64,000 nucleotides of DNA, from positions 310,001-374,000 of the forward strand of contig CAWJHE010000014.1 in the NCBI GenBank assembly GCA_963842455.1, written 5' to 3'. Every line of letters starts with the position of its first letter. Positions within the stretch are counted from its first letter, which is position 1. A program made the position numbers and the translations under genes. This stretch comes from CAWJHE01 sp963842455. Lineage in GTDB: Bacteria > Chloroflexota > Anaerolineae > Anaerolineales > UBA4823. The notes under the pieces were generated by a model that worked only from the letters and a program-made list of their open reading frames with translations, searched no databases and was not told the origin of the DNA. Shown in pieces: positions 28,285 through 37,370 of the stretch.

Positions 28285-29403
28285 TTACAGATCAGCAGCC
28301 GTTGTATAGTCAATCTCGCCATTAATCAATTGCTGTTTGATTTCCTCGATCTTCTGAGCAATGTCATCGGGTACTTCACCGTAGTAAGGAGCTAATCCAG
28401 CTCTGCCTGAAGCAAGGTTAATGGGAGCATAACCACCCAGGACGCCTGCCTGTACCTGTTTCAAAATCTCTTGCATGACACCACTGTAATCCATCAGAAT
28501 GCTGGTCAGGATGACATTGGGGGCGAGCGTCTTCTGGTCGGCAGACATACCGATCACTTTTATGCCTTCTTTAGCTTCAGCTGCTGCTGTGACACCGAAC
28601 AATCCGTGATTTACAGCAGCCATTACGATATCAGCTCCGTTTTCGATTTGCCCTGTTGTAGCTTCTTTGGCTGCCAAAGCGTCATCCATATTGCCGGTGA
28701 AGGTAACAAATACGGTTACGTCTGGATTGACTGACTTAGCGCCTTCTTCAAAGGATTTTGCAGAGGCTTTATATACTGGGATCTCAGCTCCGCCTACATA
28801 ACCGAGGGTATTTGTCTTGGTCATCAAACCAGCTAACGCACCAGCCAGGTAGAAAGCATCTTCGAAAGCATTTCCAGAAATCCAGACATTGTCAGGCGCA
28901 GATTCAACTACATCAGGACCGGCCATCGCAACAAATGTCGTTTCAGGGTGCTCAGGAGCTGCCTGAAAGACGGTCGCCTGGTATTTTCCACTATAGGCAT
29001 AGACGACATCATATCCATCGTTGGCGTATTTTGACATCAGGCCAGCAGCGTCTGCAGCATCTACAGCTTCAATATAAGTGGTCTCAGCGCCCAGGTTCTT
29101 TTGAGCATCCACAATGGCAGAATAGCCAATTGTATTGAAACCACCATCATTGATCAAACCGCCCAAGAGTACTGCCAAGCGAACAGGTTCACCAGAGGTT
29201 GCAGGAACGGGTGTCGCTTCTGGTTGTGCTTCCACTTCCACAACAACTGTTTTTTCTACTTCCACTTCAACTTCCTGTGTGACGACGACGGTTTTTTCCA
29301 CCACGACCTCTTTTGTCTCAACAACTACCTGAGGTTGGCAAGCAGTTAATGCAAGAGCGAAAAGAGTTACAACGATTACGAACAAATTGATTTTCTTAGA
29401 CAT
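28285..29403 (-). CDS. BMP-family nucleoside-binding lipoprotein
   Basis: Start at M-S-K-K (29403), seven bases after AAGGAG; the upstream ATG extension is not conserved-looking. Signal peptide ends in the lipobox LTAC, followed by a Val/Glu/Lys-rich linker (TKEVVVEKTVVVTQ), common in Chloroflexota binding proteins. The mature part is a BmpA/PnrA-type fold: VLLGGLINDGGFNTIGYSAI, DVVYAYSGKYQATVFQAAPE, TFVAMAGPD, GYVGGAEIPVYKASAKSFEEG and ADIVMAAVNHGLFGVTAAAE. Family members bind purine nucleosides. It belongs to the importer whose ATPase and permeases lie upstream in the operon. Confidence 0.92.
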   Translation of the reverse strand: MSKKINLFVIVVTLFALALTACQPQVVVETKEVVVEKTVVVTQEVEVEVEKTVVVEVEAQPEATPVPATSGEPVRLAVLLGGLINDGGFNTIGYSAIVDAQKNLGAETTYIEAVDAADAAGLMSKYANDGYDVVYAYSGKYQATVFQAAPEHPETTFVAMAGPDVVESAPDNVWISGNAFEDAFYLAGALAGLMTKTNTLGYVGGAEIPVYKASAKSFEEGAKSVNPDVTVFVTFTGNMDDALAAKEATTGQIENGADIVMAAVNHGLFGVTAAAEAKEGIKVIGMSADQKTLAPNVILTSILMDYSGVMQEILKQVQAGVLGGYAPINLASGRAGLAPYYGEVPDDIAQKIEEIKQQLINGEIDYTTAADL

Positions 29404-29478
29404 TACAAACTCCTTTTGATAAGTTAAACATAGATGATCGTTCAAAAAATGAAATTGGTTGCACTCATGTCCTCTGAT

Positions 29479-30414
29479 CTACTCATTGTGAAAAATGGAT
29501 AATGGGAGATAAGCAGACACAAGTAAGTTGGGCGGTGTAACGATGTTGCTAATTTTCAAATCGACTGCTGCACTACAGAGTATATAAGCCTCCTCCTTCG
29601 TAAGATTGTGGTTTTTTGACAGGTAGTCAATCATGTATCGCACGGCCTTCTGTGCATTTTTATATAAATCTGCACCAAAACCGGTGGTTACATAGGAAGG
29701 TTCGGTTGAGTAGCCTTTCCCCCGCCCAGCTGTGACAAATCGAGGTTCTTCCAGATGCAGTCCTTTGTGTAAATTGAATCTCAAAGTTACCGTCATCGGA
29801 CATTCTATGGCTGTTCCACAAATTTCACCCTCACCCTGGTTAGCATGGCAATCACCTACGGAAAACAATGCTCCAGGAGCAAAAACAGGCAACCACAACC
29901 TGGAACACACTCCCAAACCCGGCAAATCCATATTGCCGCCATTTTCCCTGGGTGGATAAGTGATCAATGGTTCGTCATCTCTCGGAGCGACGCCCATGAT
30001 GCCGCAAAAAGGTTCGTAAGGAACGATGATGCCACTGCCTTCTTTAAAATAACAACCTTCATCCGTAATCTTCCAATGATGGATATATGGATCTGGAAAG
30101 TCTTCAGCCAAGAGAGAGCCCCTGGTGATATAGGTGAAACCCCAATTATTATGCTCCAATTGAATCGTCTCAATTTCCAAAACATCCCCTGGTTCAGCAT
30201 CCTTGATGAACACTGGGCCAGTAAGTGCATGCAATTTACTGCGATCCACCAGGGTCAACATATCGGATGTCGTCTCTGGAGTTACCTGCCCGCCAGCGCC
30301 TTCCTGCGTTTCGAAGATAACAACATCACCACTATTTATATATAACCGGGGTGGCTCAAAGCGGTTCCAACGATTATGGGTGTTCGACTTATCCAGATAA
30401 TATTCTTTCATCAT
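29479..30414 (-). CDS. Acetamidase/formamidase family protein
   Basis: 311 residues of the FmdA/AmdA family, which hydrolyse formamide, acetamide or related short amides to acid plus ammonia. Family marks: SGDVVIFETQEGAGGQVTP, LTGPVFIKDAEPGDVLEIET, FCGIMGVAPRDDEP, ENGGNMDLPGLGVCSRLWLP, SVGDCHANQGEGEICGTAIE and EEAYILCSAAVDLKISNIV. The start overlaps the stop of the dehydrogenase gene by one base, so the two are translated together. In this operon it may release ammonia from an amide produced by ring opening. Confidence 0.9.
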   Translation of the reverse strand: MMKEYYLDKSNTHNRWNRFEPPRLYINSGDVVIFETQEGAGGQVTPETTSDMLTLVDRSKLHALTGPVFIKDAEPGDVLEIETIQLEHNNWGFTYITRGSLLAEDFPDPYIHHWKITDEGCYFKEGSGIIVPYEPFCGIMGVAPRDDEPLITYPPRENGGNMDLPGLGVCSRLWLPVFAPGALFSVGDCHANQGEGEICGTAIECPMTVTLRFNLHKGLHLEEPRFVTAGRGKGYSTEPSYVTTGFGADLYKNAQKAVRYMIDYLSKNHNLTKEEAYILCSAAVDLKISNIVTPPNLLVSAYLPLSIFHNE

Positions 30415-31271
30415 TATTTCCCTGAGTGATTCAATGATTGAATTTCCACGTGTTTCCTCGAAACCAGATCATTCAGCCAGGATTGGGCTATTGTTCCTAA
30501 CGCTATTTTTTCTGGTTCACCCACACCTTGCCTGCCTACATGATAAGGCCAGGTAATGTACATCTGATAAGCCGGATGAAAACCGCAAACATTGTGAACC
30601 ATTTTCCTATCATTGACAATGCTCTCGATCAAATTAGCAAACAGAAGACCTGTTGCAAGGTTCCTGGGTCTACCTCCCTGGGTCGTGATCTTTCCAAGGA
30701 AATTTCGCACATTTTCTGCAATCTCTTCAAAATCTTGCTGCCCAGCATACACGGGTATCGTTCGTCCACCATGCTCACCAATAATTTGAACATCATGGTA
30801 AGCTATATTTCGTTGGGCCAGAACGTACCGCAAGCGATTTCGATCCAGATCACCCCCAAACCCCATCACATGATTTGCTGGTAATTGATAGTTCTGTTGG
30901 ATAAAACCTGTAATATCATCCACCGGAGTCGCCAAGGCAATAATAATGACATCCTTTTTCAGCGTTGCAGAATCCAGAATATTTTTTGTAATCCGGATAT
31001 TCGCTTCCAGGACATCCTTTCCGGTCTGCCCGACTTCCATCTGAGCTCCAGATGTTAAAGCGATAACATCCGCCTCCGCCAAGCGTGAGAATGAAGCAAC
31101 TTCGAGCTTCAACGCAGGAACGGGATTGGCACTGGCAACATCCATGATTGCCGACTGAGACCACTCATCCTGAATATTCATCACCAGGATTTTCTCAATC
31201 CCAGGGACATCCACCAGGTGAAACAATAATGCTGAACCAACATTTCCAGTACCTACAACAGCAACATTCAT
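30414..31271 (-). CDS. Lactate/malate dehydrogenase-family protein, unusual substrate loop
   Basis: 285 residues. The NAD-binding motif is VAVVGTGNVGSALLFHL. The family signature FGGDLDRNRLRYVLA keeps the Asp and Arg of the active site, and IIGEHGGRTIPVY gives the catalytic His. The mobile loop reads SGAQMEVGQTGKDVLEANI where classical enzymes have a Pro-Arg and a Thr-Arg pair; the loop arginine that contacts the substrate is missing. That argues against ordinary lactate or malate. GGAGG precedes the ATG. Its place between a hydantoinase-like and an amidase gene suggests a 2-hydroxy acid made in nucleobase breakdown, which is inference. Confidence 0.8.
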   Translation of the reverse strand: MNVAVVGTGNVGSALLFHLVDVPGIEKILVMNIQDEWSQSAIMDVASANPVPALKLEVASFSRLAEADVIALTSGAQMEVGQTGKDVLEANIRITKNILDSATLKKDVIIIALATPVDDITGFIQQNYQLPANHVMGFGGDLDRNRLRYVLAQRNIAYHDVQIIGEHGGRTIPVYAGQQDFEEIAENVRNFLGKITTQGGRPRNLATGLLFANLIESIVNDRKMVHNVCGFHPAYQMYITWPYHVGRQGVGEPEKIALGTIAQSWLNDLVSRKHVEIQSLNHSGK

Positions 31272-31335
31272 TAAGTATCCTCCAAATCAATGATTGAGAA
31301 TTGTCAAGATAGTATTCACTAAAAAAATTTCTAAG

Positions 31336-32685
31336 CTACTTAACAGGAATGACTGGTTTTCCGGAGGGTGTTCCAAGGAGCTCCCGATCCTGCATAATCA
31401 TCTTGCCACGTAAAATGGTATTAACCGGAATACCCTTTACTTTCCATCCTTCATACGGATTAAGCCGGTTTTTATTGTGCAATCTATTGGCATGGATGGT
31501 ATCTTCCGCTGCCAGATCAACCAGGACCAGGTCTGCATCCGAACCTATTTGGATTGCACCTTTTCTTGGATACAAGCCCCAAGTTTTCGCAGGGTTTTCG
31601 CAGGCTGCGCGCACATATTGTTCCAGACTCAATCGACCCTGATTAACCTGAGATAGCATCAAAGGTAAGGCGGTTTCAACACCAATAAACCCAGCAGACG
31701 CCTTCCAAACATCTTCAGCAGTTTTTTCTTCATAACTATGTGGAGCATGGTCAGTTGCGATATTGTCAATCCAGCCTTGCCTCAGTCCCTGCCACAATGC
31801 TTCCTGGTGTTCACGAGAACGGATCGGTGGATTTAACTTGATCAGGTTTCCAAGTGTCTCATAAGCCTCATCATTGAATAAAAGATGCCCCACAAGCACC
31901 TCGGTAGTGACCGGAAGCCCTTTGATCTTCGCTCGTTTGATTAATTCCAAACCCTGGTAAGTGGAAAGGTGAAATACATGAAACTGGTTCCCAGCAGCCT
32001 CTGCCAAAAGCAGGGCACGTTGGATGGCTTCTTCTTCAGCGAATGCCGGTCGCATATCCAGATGCGCACGCGGATCCTTGCGACCCTTGGCAATTAAATC
32101 AGCTTTTATATGCTGGAGAATATAATCATTTTCAGCGTGAGCCCCAATTCTACGCCCAGCTACTTTGGCGCTCAGGAATGCCTGGTAGAGCACACCATCA
32201 TCCGGACAGCGAATATATCCGGTCGTCTCTCCCATGAAGAGTTTATAACCAACAACACCCGCCTGCGCCAGATCTACAAGCTCCCCTTGATTGTCGGAAA
32301 CAATGGCTGCATAAAAGCCATAATCCACATAGGAACGATCCTTCACCAGCTGCACCTTTTCGTAAAAACCTTTAACGGTTGTTAGCGGAGGATTGGTATT
32401 GGGCATATCCATAATGGTTGTTACACCCCCAGCCGCAGCAGCTTTCGAGCCAGTTTCAAAATCTTCCTTATATCCCATGCCTGGCTCACGGAAGTGTACA
32501 TGATCGTCAACCAGACCTGGAAGAATGGTTAATCCTTGTGCATCCAACTCGGTTGTGGCAACACCATTAAAAAGCCCGGATGACCCAATTCCAACAATCT
32601 TGCCATCGCAAATTGCCAGGTCTGCAAGATGTGTACCTTGAGGTGTCACAACCGTTCCATTCTTGATCAACAAATCTGCATTCAT
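31336..32685 (-). CDS. Allantoinase/dihydropyrimidinase/dihydroorotase-family cyclic amidohydrolase
   Basis: 449 residues. Metal-site motifs: LVDDHVHFREPGMGYKEDFE (H-x-H), the bridging lysine in GVVGYKLFMGE, IGAHAENDY, HVFHLSTYQG and NIATDHAPHSYEEK. These enzymes open cyclic amides such as allantoin, hydantoin, dihydropyrimidines or dihydroorotate. The HVHFREPG signature and length favour allantoinase or class I dihydroorotase over hydantoinase. AAAGG precedes the ATG. Being within a transporter and amidase operon, catabolic use is more likely than pyrimidine synthesis, though pyrE lies across the divergent gap. Confidence 0.88.
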   Translation of the reverse strand: MNADLLIKNGTVVTPQGTHLADLAICDGKIVGIGSSGLFNGVATTELDAQGLTILPGLVDDHVHFREPGMGYKEDFETGSKAAAAGGVTTIMDMPNTNPPLTTVKGFYEKVQLVKDRSYVDYGFYAAIVSDNQGELVDLAQAGVVGYKLFMGETTGYIRCPDDGVLYQAFLSAKVAGRRIGAHAENDYILQHIKADLIAKGRKDPRAHLDMRPAFAEEEAIQRALLLAEAAGNQFHVFHLSTYQGLELIKRAKIKGLPVTTEVLVGHLLFNDEAYETLGNLIKLNPPIRSREHQEALWQGLRQGWIDNIATDHAPHSYEEKTAEDVWKASAGFIGVETALPLMLSQVNQGRLSLEQYVRAACENPAKTWGLYPRKGAIQIGSDADLVLVDLAAEDTIHANRLHNKNRLNPYEGWKVKGIPVNTILRGKMIMQDRELLGTPSGKPVIPVK

Positions 32686-32734
32686 TTCAGTACCTTTCTC
32701 TATATCTGAAGAACCAGTAATAATCCGATAGACC

Positions 32735-33680
32735 TTATTCTCTGGAATAAGCTTTGGTCAAAGCAGATGGGGCTGATCGCCGCTTTCCGAGTAGCAGGAT
32801 GATAATGGTCAACACATAAGGAGTCATGATCAAGAACTCAGAAGGCACCGGCGCGCCTAGAAATTGCAGGCGGAATTGCAACGCATCTATAGATCCGAAC
32901 AACAGTCCACCGGCGAAAGCCCAGACAGGATCCCATCGACCAAAAATGACCAGCGCCAGGGCAATAAACCCCCGACCGGCTATCATTGTGTCGCTATATA
33001 AACCTAAAACGACCAGGGAGAAGTATGCCCCGCCAAGGCCAGCTAAAGCTGCACCGACAATCGTGCTCAAGTACCGTACTACAGTCACATTGATCCCGAC
33101 GCTGTCCGCTGCTGCTGGGTTTTCTCCTACTGCACTCGCTCGTAATCCAAAACGAGTTCTTATAGTGAATGATGCTACTGATGATCACCAATCCATAAAT
33201 TACATACACCAGGGCGTCTTGTTTGAAAAAGATCGGACCTAAGAAAGGGATCTCAGATAAGATTGGGATTGCTATCGCCGGAAACGGCTTTACCTGGGGC
33301 ATGGAGAGCGTGGTGGTAGATGGGAAGAAAAGCCTGTAGGCAAACAACGCGGCACCACTACATAAGATCAACATAGCATAACCAGACACGATCTGATCTG
33401 ACTTAAGCGTGACCACCCAGATAGCAAAGATAAAACCGACTATTGCTCCAATTAATAATCCAGCCAAGGCTCCGTACCAGAGATTATTCGTGTAGAAAGC
33501 AACCGTGAACCCAGTGAAACCACCTAGAAGCATCACGCCTTCTACCCCCAGGTTAAAGACACCTGCACGCTCTGCAAAAATTTCTCCGAGTGCAGACGCC
33601 ACAAGGGGAGCTCCAAGACGAACGCCTGCTGCCAGAACCTGAATTAGAAAGGCAACCGTTAGAATTCGAGACCAGTCCAT
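32735..33680 (-). CDS. Nucleoside ABC transporter permease (NupQ/BmpD-like), frameshifted
   Basis: Second inner-membrane permease of the importer. Hydrophobic throughout, with the family segment LVASALGEIFAERAGVFNLG and EGVMLLGGFTGFTVAFY near the N-terminus, and AALAGLGGAYFSLVVLG plus GRGFIALALVIFGRWDP near the C-terminus. The frame breaks near 33168: after YGLVIISSIIH the other frame reads TRFGLRASAVGENPAAADSV, the conserved cytoplasmic loop that contacts the ATPase. With the join, about 314 residues, normal for the family. It starts where the first permease stops (33680), so they are coupled. Confidence 0.85.
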
Positions 33681-34766
33681 TATTCTCTCGCTTTCTTCTT
33701 TTGTTCAATAGTTTCGTATTTTTTGCGCAGCATGAAACCGGCAACGACAAAGAGTAGCACCAAACCCTGGAGAATTTGAGCCGCAGAAATTGGAACTCCA
33801 GCAACTTGCTGCATACCTTGAACACCTACCTCTAATCCAGCAAAGAGGATTGAAGCAACCAGGACTCCCCAGGGGTTGCCTCTTCCTAGAAGGGCGATGG
33901 CAATAGCTGTGTAACCATAGCCTGGAGAGAGGTGTTCGATCATACGGTGTTGAACGCCTGCTAGCTCGCTGACGCCTGCCAAACCGCACAATCCACCACC
34001 GATCAACATGGTGATAAATATCATCCGGGATGTACTAATGCCTGAATATTCCGCGGTCCTGGGATTTGCGCCAAGGATTGTTAGCTGATATCCATAAATT
34101 GTCCTGCGGATAACCCACCACAAGATTATAGTTGCGACAATACCAACCAGGATACCTGCATGCAAGCGTGTGCCTGATAAAAGCACAGGCAATTTTGCAC
34201 CATCTGCAATCACTGCAGTGAAGGGTTCTGTATGGTTTGGATCCCTCCATGGGCCGCTGATGATAAATTTTGCGATCTCGATTGCCACGTAATTGAGCAT
34301 CAGTGTGATGATGATTTCATTGGCGTTGAAACGTAATTTTAGAAAGGCAGCCAAACCTGCCCATAATGCACCGGCAACAAATCCAAATAGAATGATCAGG
34401 GGAATTCCTAACCAGGGAGAAATATCGCCTAAAAATAATCCTACAAAAGTTGCTCCCAACGCCCCCATGTAAATTTGACCTTCAGCACCAATATTATTGA
34501 TATTTCCTTTGAAGGTCAATGCAATCCCTAATCCCTGCCAACAACAACGGCGCAGCCTTGACCATGGTTTCAGCAATACCGCTCCGTGTACCAAAGGCAC
34601 TTTTGAGTAAAGCGCCATAAGCAGTAAAAGGAGGAAAACCGGACAAGAAAATTAATACGCCCCCAACTACCAATGCCAAAATCAAACCTAAGGCTGGGAT
34701 CAAATTGGGAGAGAAGCGAAAATATTTTCGGAAATCTGGATTTCTTTTTACTTCTGTGGTCATCAT
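33680..34766 (-). CDS. Nucleoside ABC transporter permease (NupP/BmpC-like), frameshifted
   Basis: First permease of the importer. ATG pair at 34766/34763 behind AAGGAG, eight bases after the ATPase stop. N-terminal part: NLIPALGLILALVVGGVLIF and a periplasmic loop; the frame breaks near 34535 (after KAAPLLLAG), then continues LGIALTFKGNINNIGAEGQ, MGALGATFVGLFLGD, NEIIITLMLNYVAIEIAKFI, the coupling loop TILGANPRTAEYSGI and the GYGYTAIAIALLGRGNPWG segment. These are standard for the BMP-type permease family. Joined length is about 360 residues. Confidence 0.87.
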
Positions 34767-34773
34767 CCTCTCC

Positions 34774-36312
34774 TTAGTCGGTCGATCCTGAAACGTCATC
34801 TTGCGTTAATCCGGCCATTGCCAAACCCAGGCTTTCCATACAGACTTCTTCCCGATTGCAATGGTAAACAATTCTGCCCTCGTACATCACTGCGATGCGA
34901 TCAGCCAATGCCAAAACTTCGTCCAGATCCGCAGAAAATAAAAGGATTGCAGCGTTTTCATCTCGTTCTTTTAGGAGTAATCGGCGGACAAATTCAATGG
35001 CGCTTACATCCAATCCACGCGTCGGCTGCTCTGCAATTAAAAACTTGGGATGTAAGTAGGTTTCTCTTCCAACAATTAGTTTTTGAAGATTGCCACCAGA
35101 AAGTGTGGAAACAGGATCAGACAGTGAAGCATAACGCACATCGTAATCTTCAACCAGTTTCTTCGTTAAATCTTCAATGGGTTTTATCGATAGAATGCCA
35201 TTCTTAGAAAATGGTTCCCAGCGGTGGTTTTTTAATATCGAATTTTGGATTAACGATAAATCCGTAGCCGATCCTCGCGAATTACGATCTGCTGGGATGT
35301 AATGCACACCACTTCTGTATCGATCCGCTACACTTGCATGTGTAATATCCTTACCATCAAGGAATAAATGACCTTCTTTAACTGGCAGAATGCCAGCCAC
35401 GGCTTCGGCGAGCTCTGATTGTCCGTTTCCATCCACACCAGCAATGCACAATATTTCACCAGCGTGGACATCCAGGTCAATATTCTTCACCGCCATCTTT
35501 CCCTGTGATCCCAGCACATGAAAGTGTTTCAACGAGGCAACAATCTGCTTTTCTTCCCCCGTTCTCTCGATGCGCGACTCAGGGAGAACAACATCTCTAC
35601 CTACCATCATTTGGGCTAATTGCTTTTCGGAGGATTGGGCTATTTCAACCGTGTCAACCAATTTTCCCCTGCGCAATACCGTAACACGATCTGCCAGTGA
35701 CAATACTTCTTTAAGCTTGTGGGAGATAAAAATGATGGATTTACCTTTTTCCACCATAGCGCGTAGAGTCTTGAATAAGGGCTCAACCTCAGGCGGCGTC
35801 AGAACTGCCGTTGGTTCGTCTAATATGAGGATATTTGCTCCCCGATAAAGCACTTTCAATATCTCAACGCGCTGCATTTCGCCGACACTAAGTTCGCTGA
35901 CCTTTTTATAAGGTGAGACATCAATACCAAAATCCCTGGATATCTCTTCAATCTTTTTAACAGCTTCTTTATTTTTCAAAAATGGGCCAATGGAAATTTC
36001 ACTACCCAGGGTAATATTTTCGGTTACAGTGAGTGTAGGAACAAGTTTAAAATGCTGATGTACCATTCCAATACCCGCATGGATGGCGTCATTAGGTGAC
36101 CGAATCCGCATTTTATTTCCTCTGACGATAATTTCCCCTTCGTCAGGCTCATACAAACCATAGACAACATTCATTAAGGTAGTTTTTCCAGCCCCATTCT
36201 CGCCTAAAAGAGCATGAGTCTCACCTTCTCGTAGTGAGAAATTCACATTCTGGTTAGCGACCACCCCCGGGAAACGCTTGGTTATATCAATCAGCTCTAA
36301 AACGTTGGTCAT
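34774..36312 (-). CDS. Nucleoside ABC transporter ATPase with two nucleotide-binding domains (NupO-like)
   Basis: 512 residues, two fused ABC domains as in sugar- and nucleoside-type importers. Domain 1: Walker A LLGENGAGKTTL, signature LSVGEMQRVEI, Walker B ILILDEPTAVL. Domain 2: Walker A is degenerate (GVDGNGQSEL), the signature LSGGNLQKLIVGRE is good, and FLIAEQPTRGLDVSAI follows, as is usual for this class. GGAGG precedes the ATG. It is the first gene of the operon, reading away from the FadR-type regulator and preceded by a well-formed promoter at 36439-36467. Confidence 0.93.
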   Translation of the reverse strand: MTNVLELIDITKRFPGVVANQNVNFSLREGETHALLGENGAGKTTLMNVVYGLYEPDEGEIIVRGNKMRIRSPNDAIHAGIGMVHQHFKLVPTLTVTENITLGSEISIGPFLKNKEAVKKIEEISRDFGIDVSPYKKVSELSVGEMQRVEILKVLYRGANILILDEPTAVLTPPEVEPLFKTLRAMVEKGKSIIFISHKLKEVLSLADRVTVLRRGKLVDTVEIAQSSEKQLAQMMVGRDVVLPESRIERTGEEKQIVASLKHFHVLGSQGKMAVKNIDLDVHAGEILCIAGVDGNGQSELAEAVAGILPVKEGHLFLDGKDITHASVADRYRSGVHYIPADRNSRGSATDLSLIQNSILKNHRWEPFSKNGILSIKPIEDLTKKLVEDYDVRYASLSDPVSTLSGGNLQKLIVGRETYLHPKFLIAEQPTRGLDVSAIEFVRRLLLKERDENAAILLFSADLDEVLALADRIAVMYEGRIVYHCNREEVCMESLGLAMAGLTQDDVSGSTD

Positions 36313-36381
36313 GAGTATTCAGCCTCCGTATTACCGATTTTTTTAACTGTTCAGGAGAATAAACATTGTATATAAAGCCTG

Positions 36382-36393
36382 ATAAGCGCTTAT
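36382..36393. promoter_or_regulatory. 12-base perfect palindrome in the operon leader
   Basis: ATAAGCGCTTAT lies in the untranslated leader of the catabolic operon, 70 bases before the ATPase ATG. It could be an operator or a structural element; there is no supporting second copy. Confidence 0.35.
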
Positions 36394-36425
36394 ATCCTAT
36401 ATTCGGAATATCATAATATCAGACA

Positions 36426-36438
36426 TTTACCTGGTAAA
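36426..36438. promoter_or_regulatory. Palindrome at the transcription start, candidate operator
   Basis: TTTACC-T-GGTAAA, a perfect 13-base palindrome right next to the -10 box of the minus-strand promoter. Binding here would block initiation. The adjacent FadR-type protein is the obvious candidate, though the half-site is not its textbook pattern. Confidence 0.5.
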
Positions 36439-36467
36439 ATAGTAACATAAATTATAAAATTTTGCAA
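36439..36467 (-). promoter_or_regulatory. Promoter of the nucleobase catabolic operon
   Basis: Minus strand: TTGCAA (36462-36467), a 17-base spacer and TACTAT (36439-36444). It points at the ATPase gene, leaving a leader of about 120 bases. Confidence 0.65.
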
Positions 36468-36486
36468 ATGTGATTTTCGTCACATT
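36467..36486. promoter_or_regulatory. CRP/FNR-type binding site
   Basis: AATGTGA-N6-TCACATT, a perfect inverted repeat that contains the CRP consensus TGTGA-N6-TCACA. It touches the -35 box of the catabolic promoter, with its centre about 41 to 45 bases upstream of the expected start, the usual place for a class II activator. Confidence 0.65.
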
Positions 36487-36677
36487 ACAATTATGACACC
36501 GGATTTTTTGTTGGGTTTAATTACGAGTATGGACAAAAATTGATTATTGATAAAGAAACTCATTCCATGTCTCTCATGAAAAGTGAGTGTCATCCCCACT
36601 GCTCAGTTTGGACAGAGCTCAAGCTAATCAGCAAGTGATGATAAAATACAACGACGTTGATTCTCCGGGAGGAATAA

Positions 36678-37346
36678 ATGGCATTTCAAAAATTCAAGAA
36701 ACGAACCATGTCTGAGGAAATTGTTCAAGAAATATTAAAGATGATACAACGTGGAGAATATCGACCCGGTGATCAAATCCCCTCAGAAATTGAACTCATG
36801 GAAAGAATGAATGTTAGCCGCTCGAGCATTCGAGAAGCCCTGAGAGCATTGAGCGTGATGAATGTGATCAGCATACATCCAGGTCGGCGTACATACGTAA
36901 CTTCTCTGGCGCCAGATTTACTCATGGAACATCTGGAATTTGTTATCGGACTGGAAGATGAGACTTTATTGCAACTGTTCGAATCCCGTAAATTATTGGA
37001 AGTTGGTTGCGCCAGCCTGGCTGCGGAGAGGATTTCTGACGAAGAAATTCAGGAACTTGAAAAGATTATCCAACAAGATAATTTTTACGATATGGATATC
37101 CAATTACATAGAAAAATTGTGGAAATAACAAAGAACCCAATTATTCGACGAGTTTATTCCAGCATAGAAAAACTAGGAGAAATGAGCCGAAAAAGAACTG
37201 CCCAGCTCCCTGGCGTCCGCGATCAATCTCGAAAGGACCATGAAAAGATCGTCGAAGCCATTATCGCCAGAGATCCAAATGCTGCCAGAGATGCAATGAT
37301 GCAACACTTGACGTTTGTCGAAGAACAATTGAAAATCAACATTTAA
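36678..37346 (+). CDS. FadR-subfamily GntR transcriptional regulator
   Basis: 222 residues. N-terminal winged helix: EIVQEILKMIQRGEYRPGDQ, IPSEIELMERMNVSRSSIRE, ALRALSVMNVISIHPGRRTY. The C-terminal FCD domain is all-helical, with the metal or ligand-binding positions suggested by ESRKLLEVGCASLAAERISD, DIQLHRKIVEI and the late His in RKDHEKIVEAI. FCD proteins usually sense small carboxylates. GGGAGGAATAA precedes the ATG. It is divergent from the catabolic operon and probably controls it; pyrE follows in the same direction after 24 bases. Confidence 0.92.
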   Translation: MAFQKFKKRTMSEEIVQEILKMIQRGEYRPGDQIPSEIELMERMNVSRSSIREALRALSVMNVISIHPGRRTYVTSLAPDLLMEHLEFVIGLEDETLLQLFESRKLLEVGCASLAAERISDEEIQELEKIIQQDNFYDMDIQLHRKIVEITKNPIIRRVYSSIEKLGEMSRKRTAQLPGVRDQSRKDHEKIVEAIIARDPNAARDAMMQHLTFVEEQLKINI

Positions 37347-37370
37347 CTTTTTTCATCAGGACAGCCCAAA

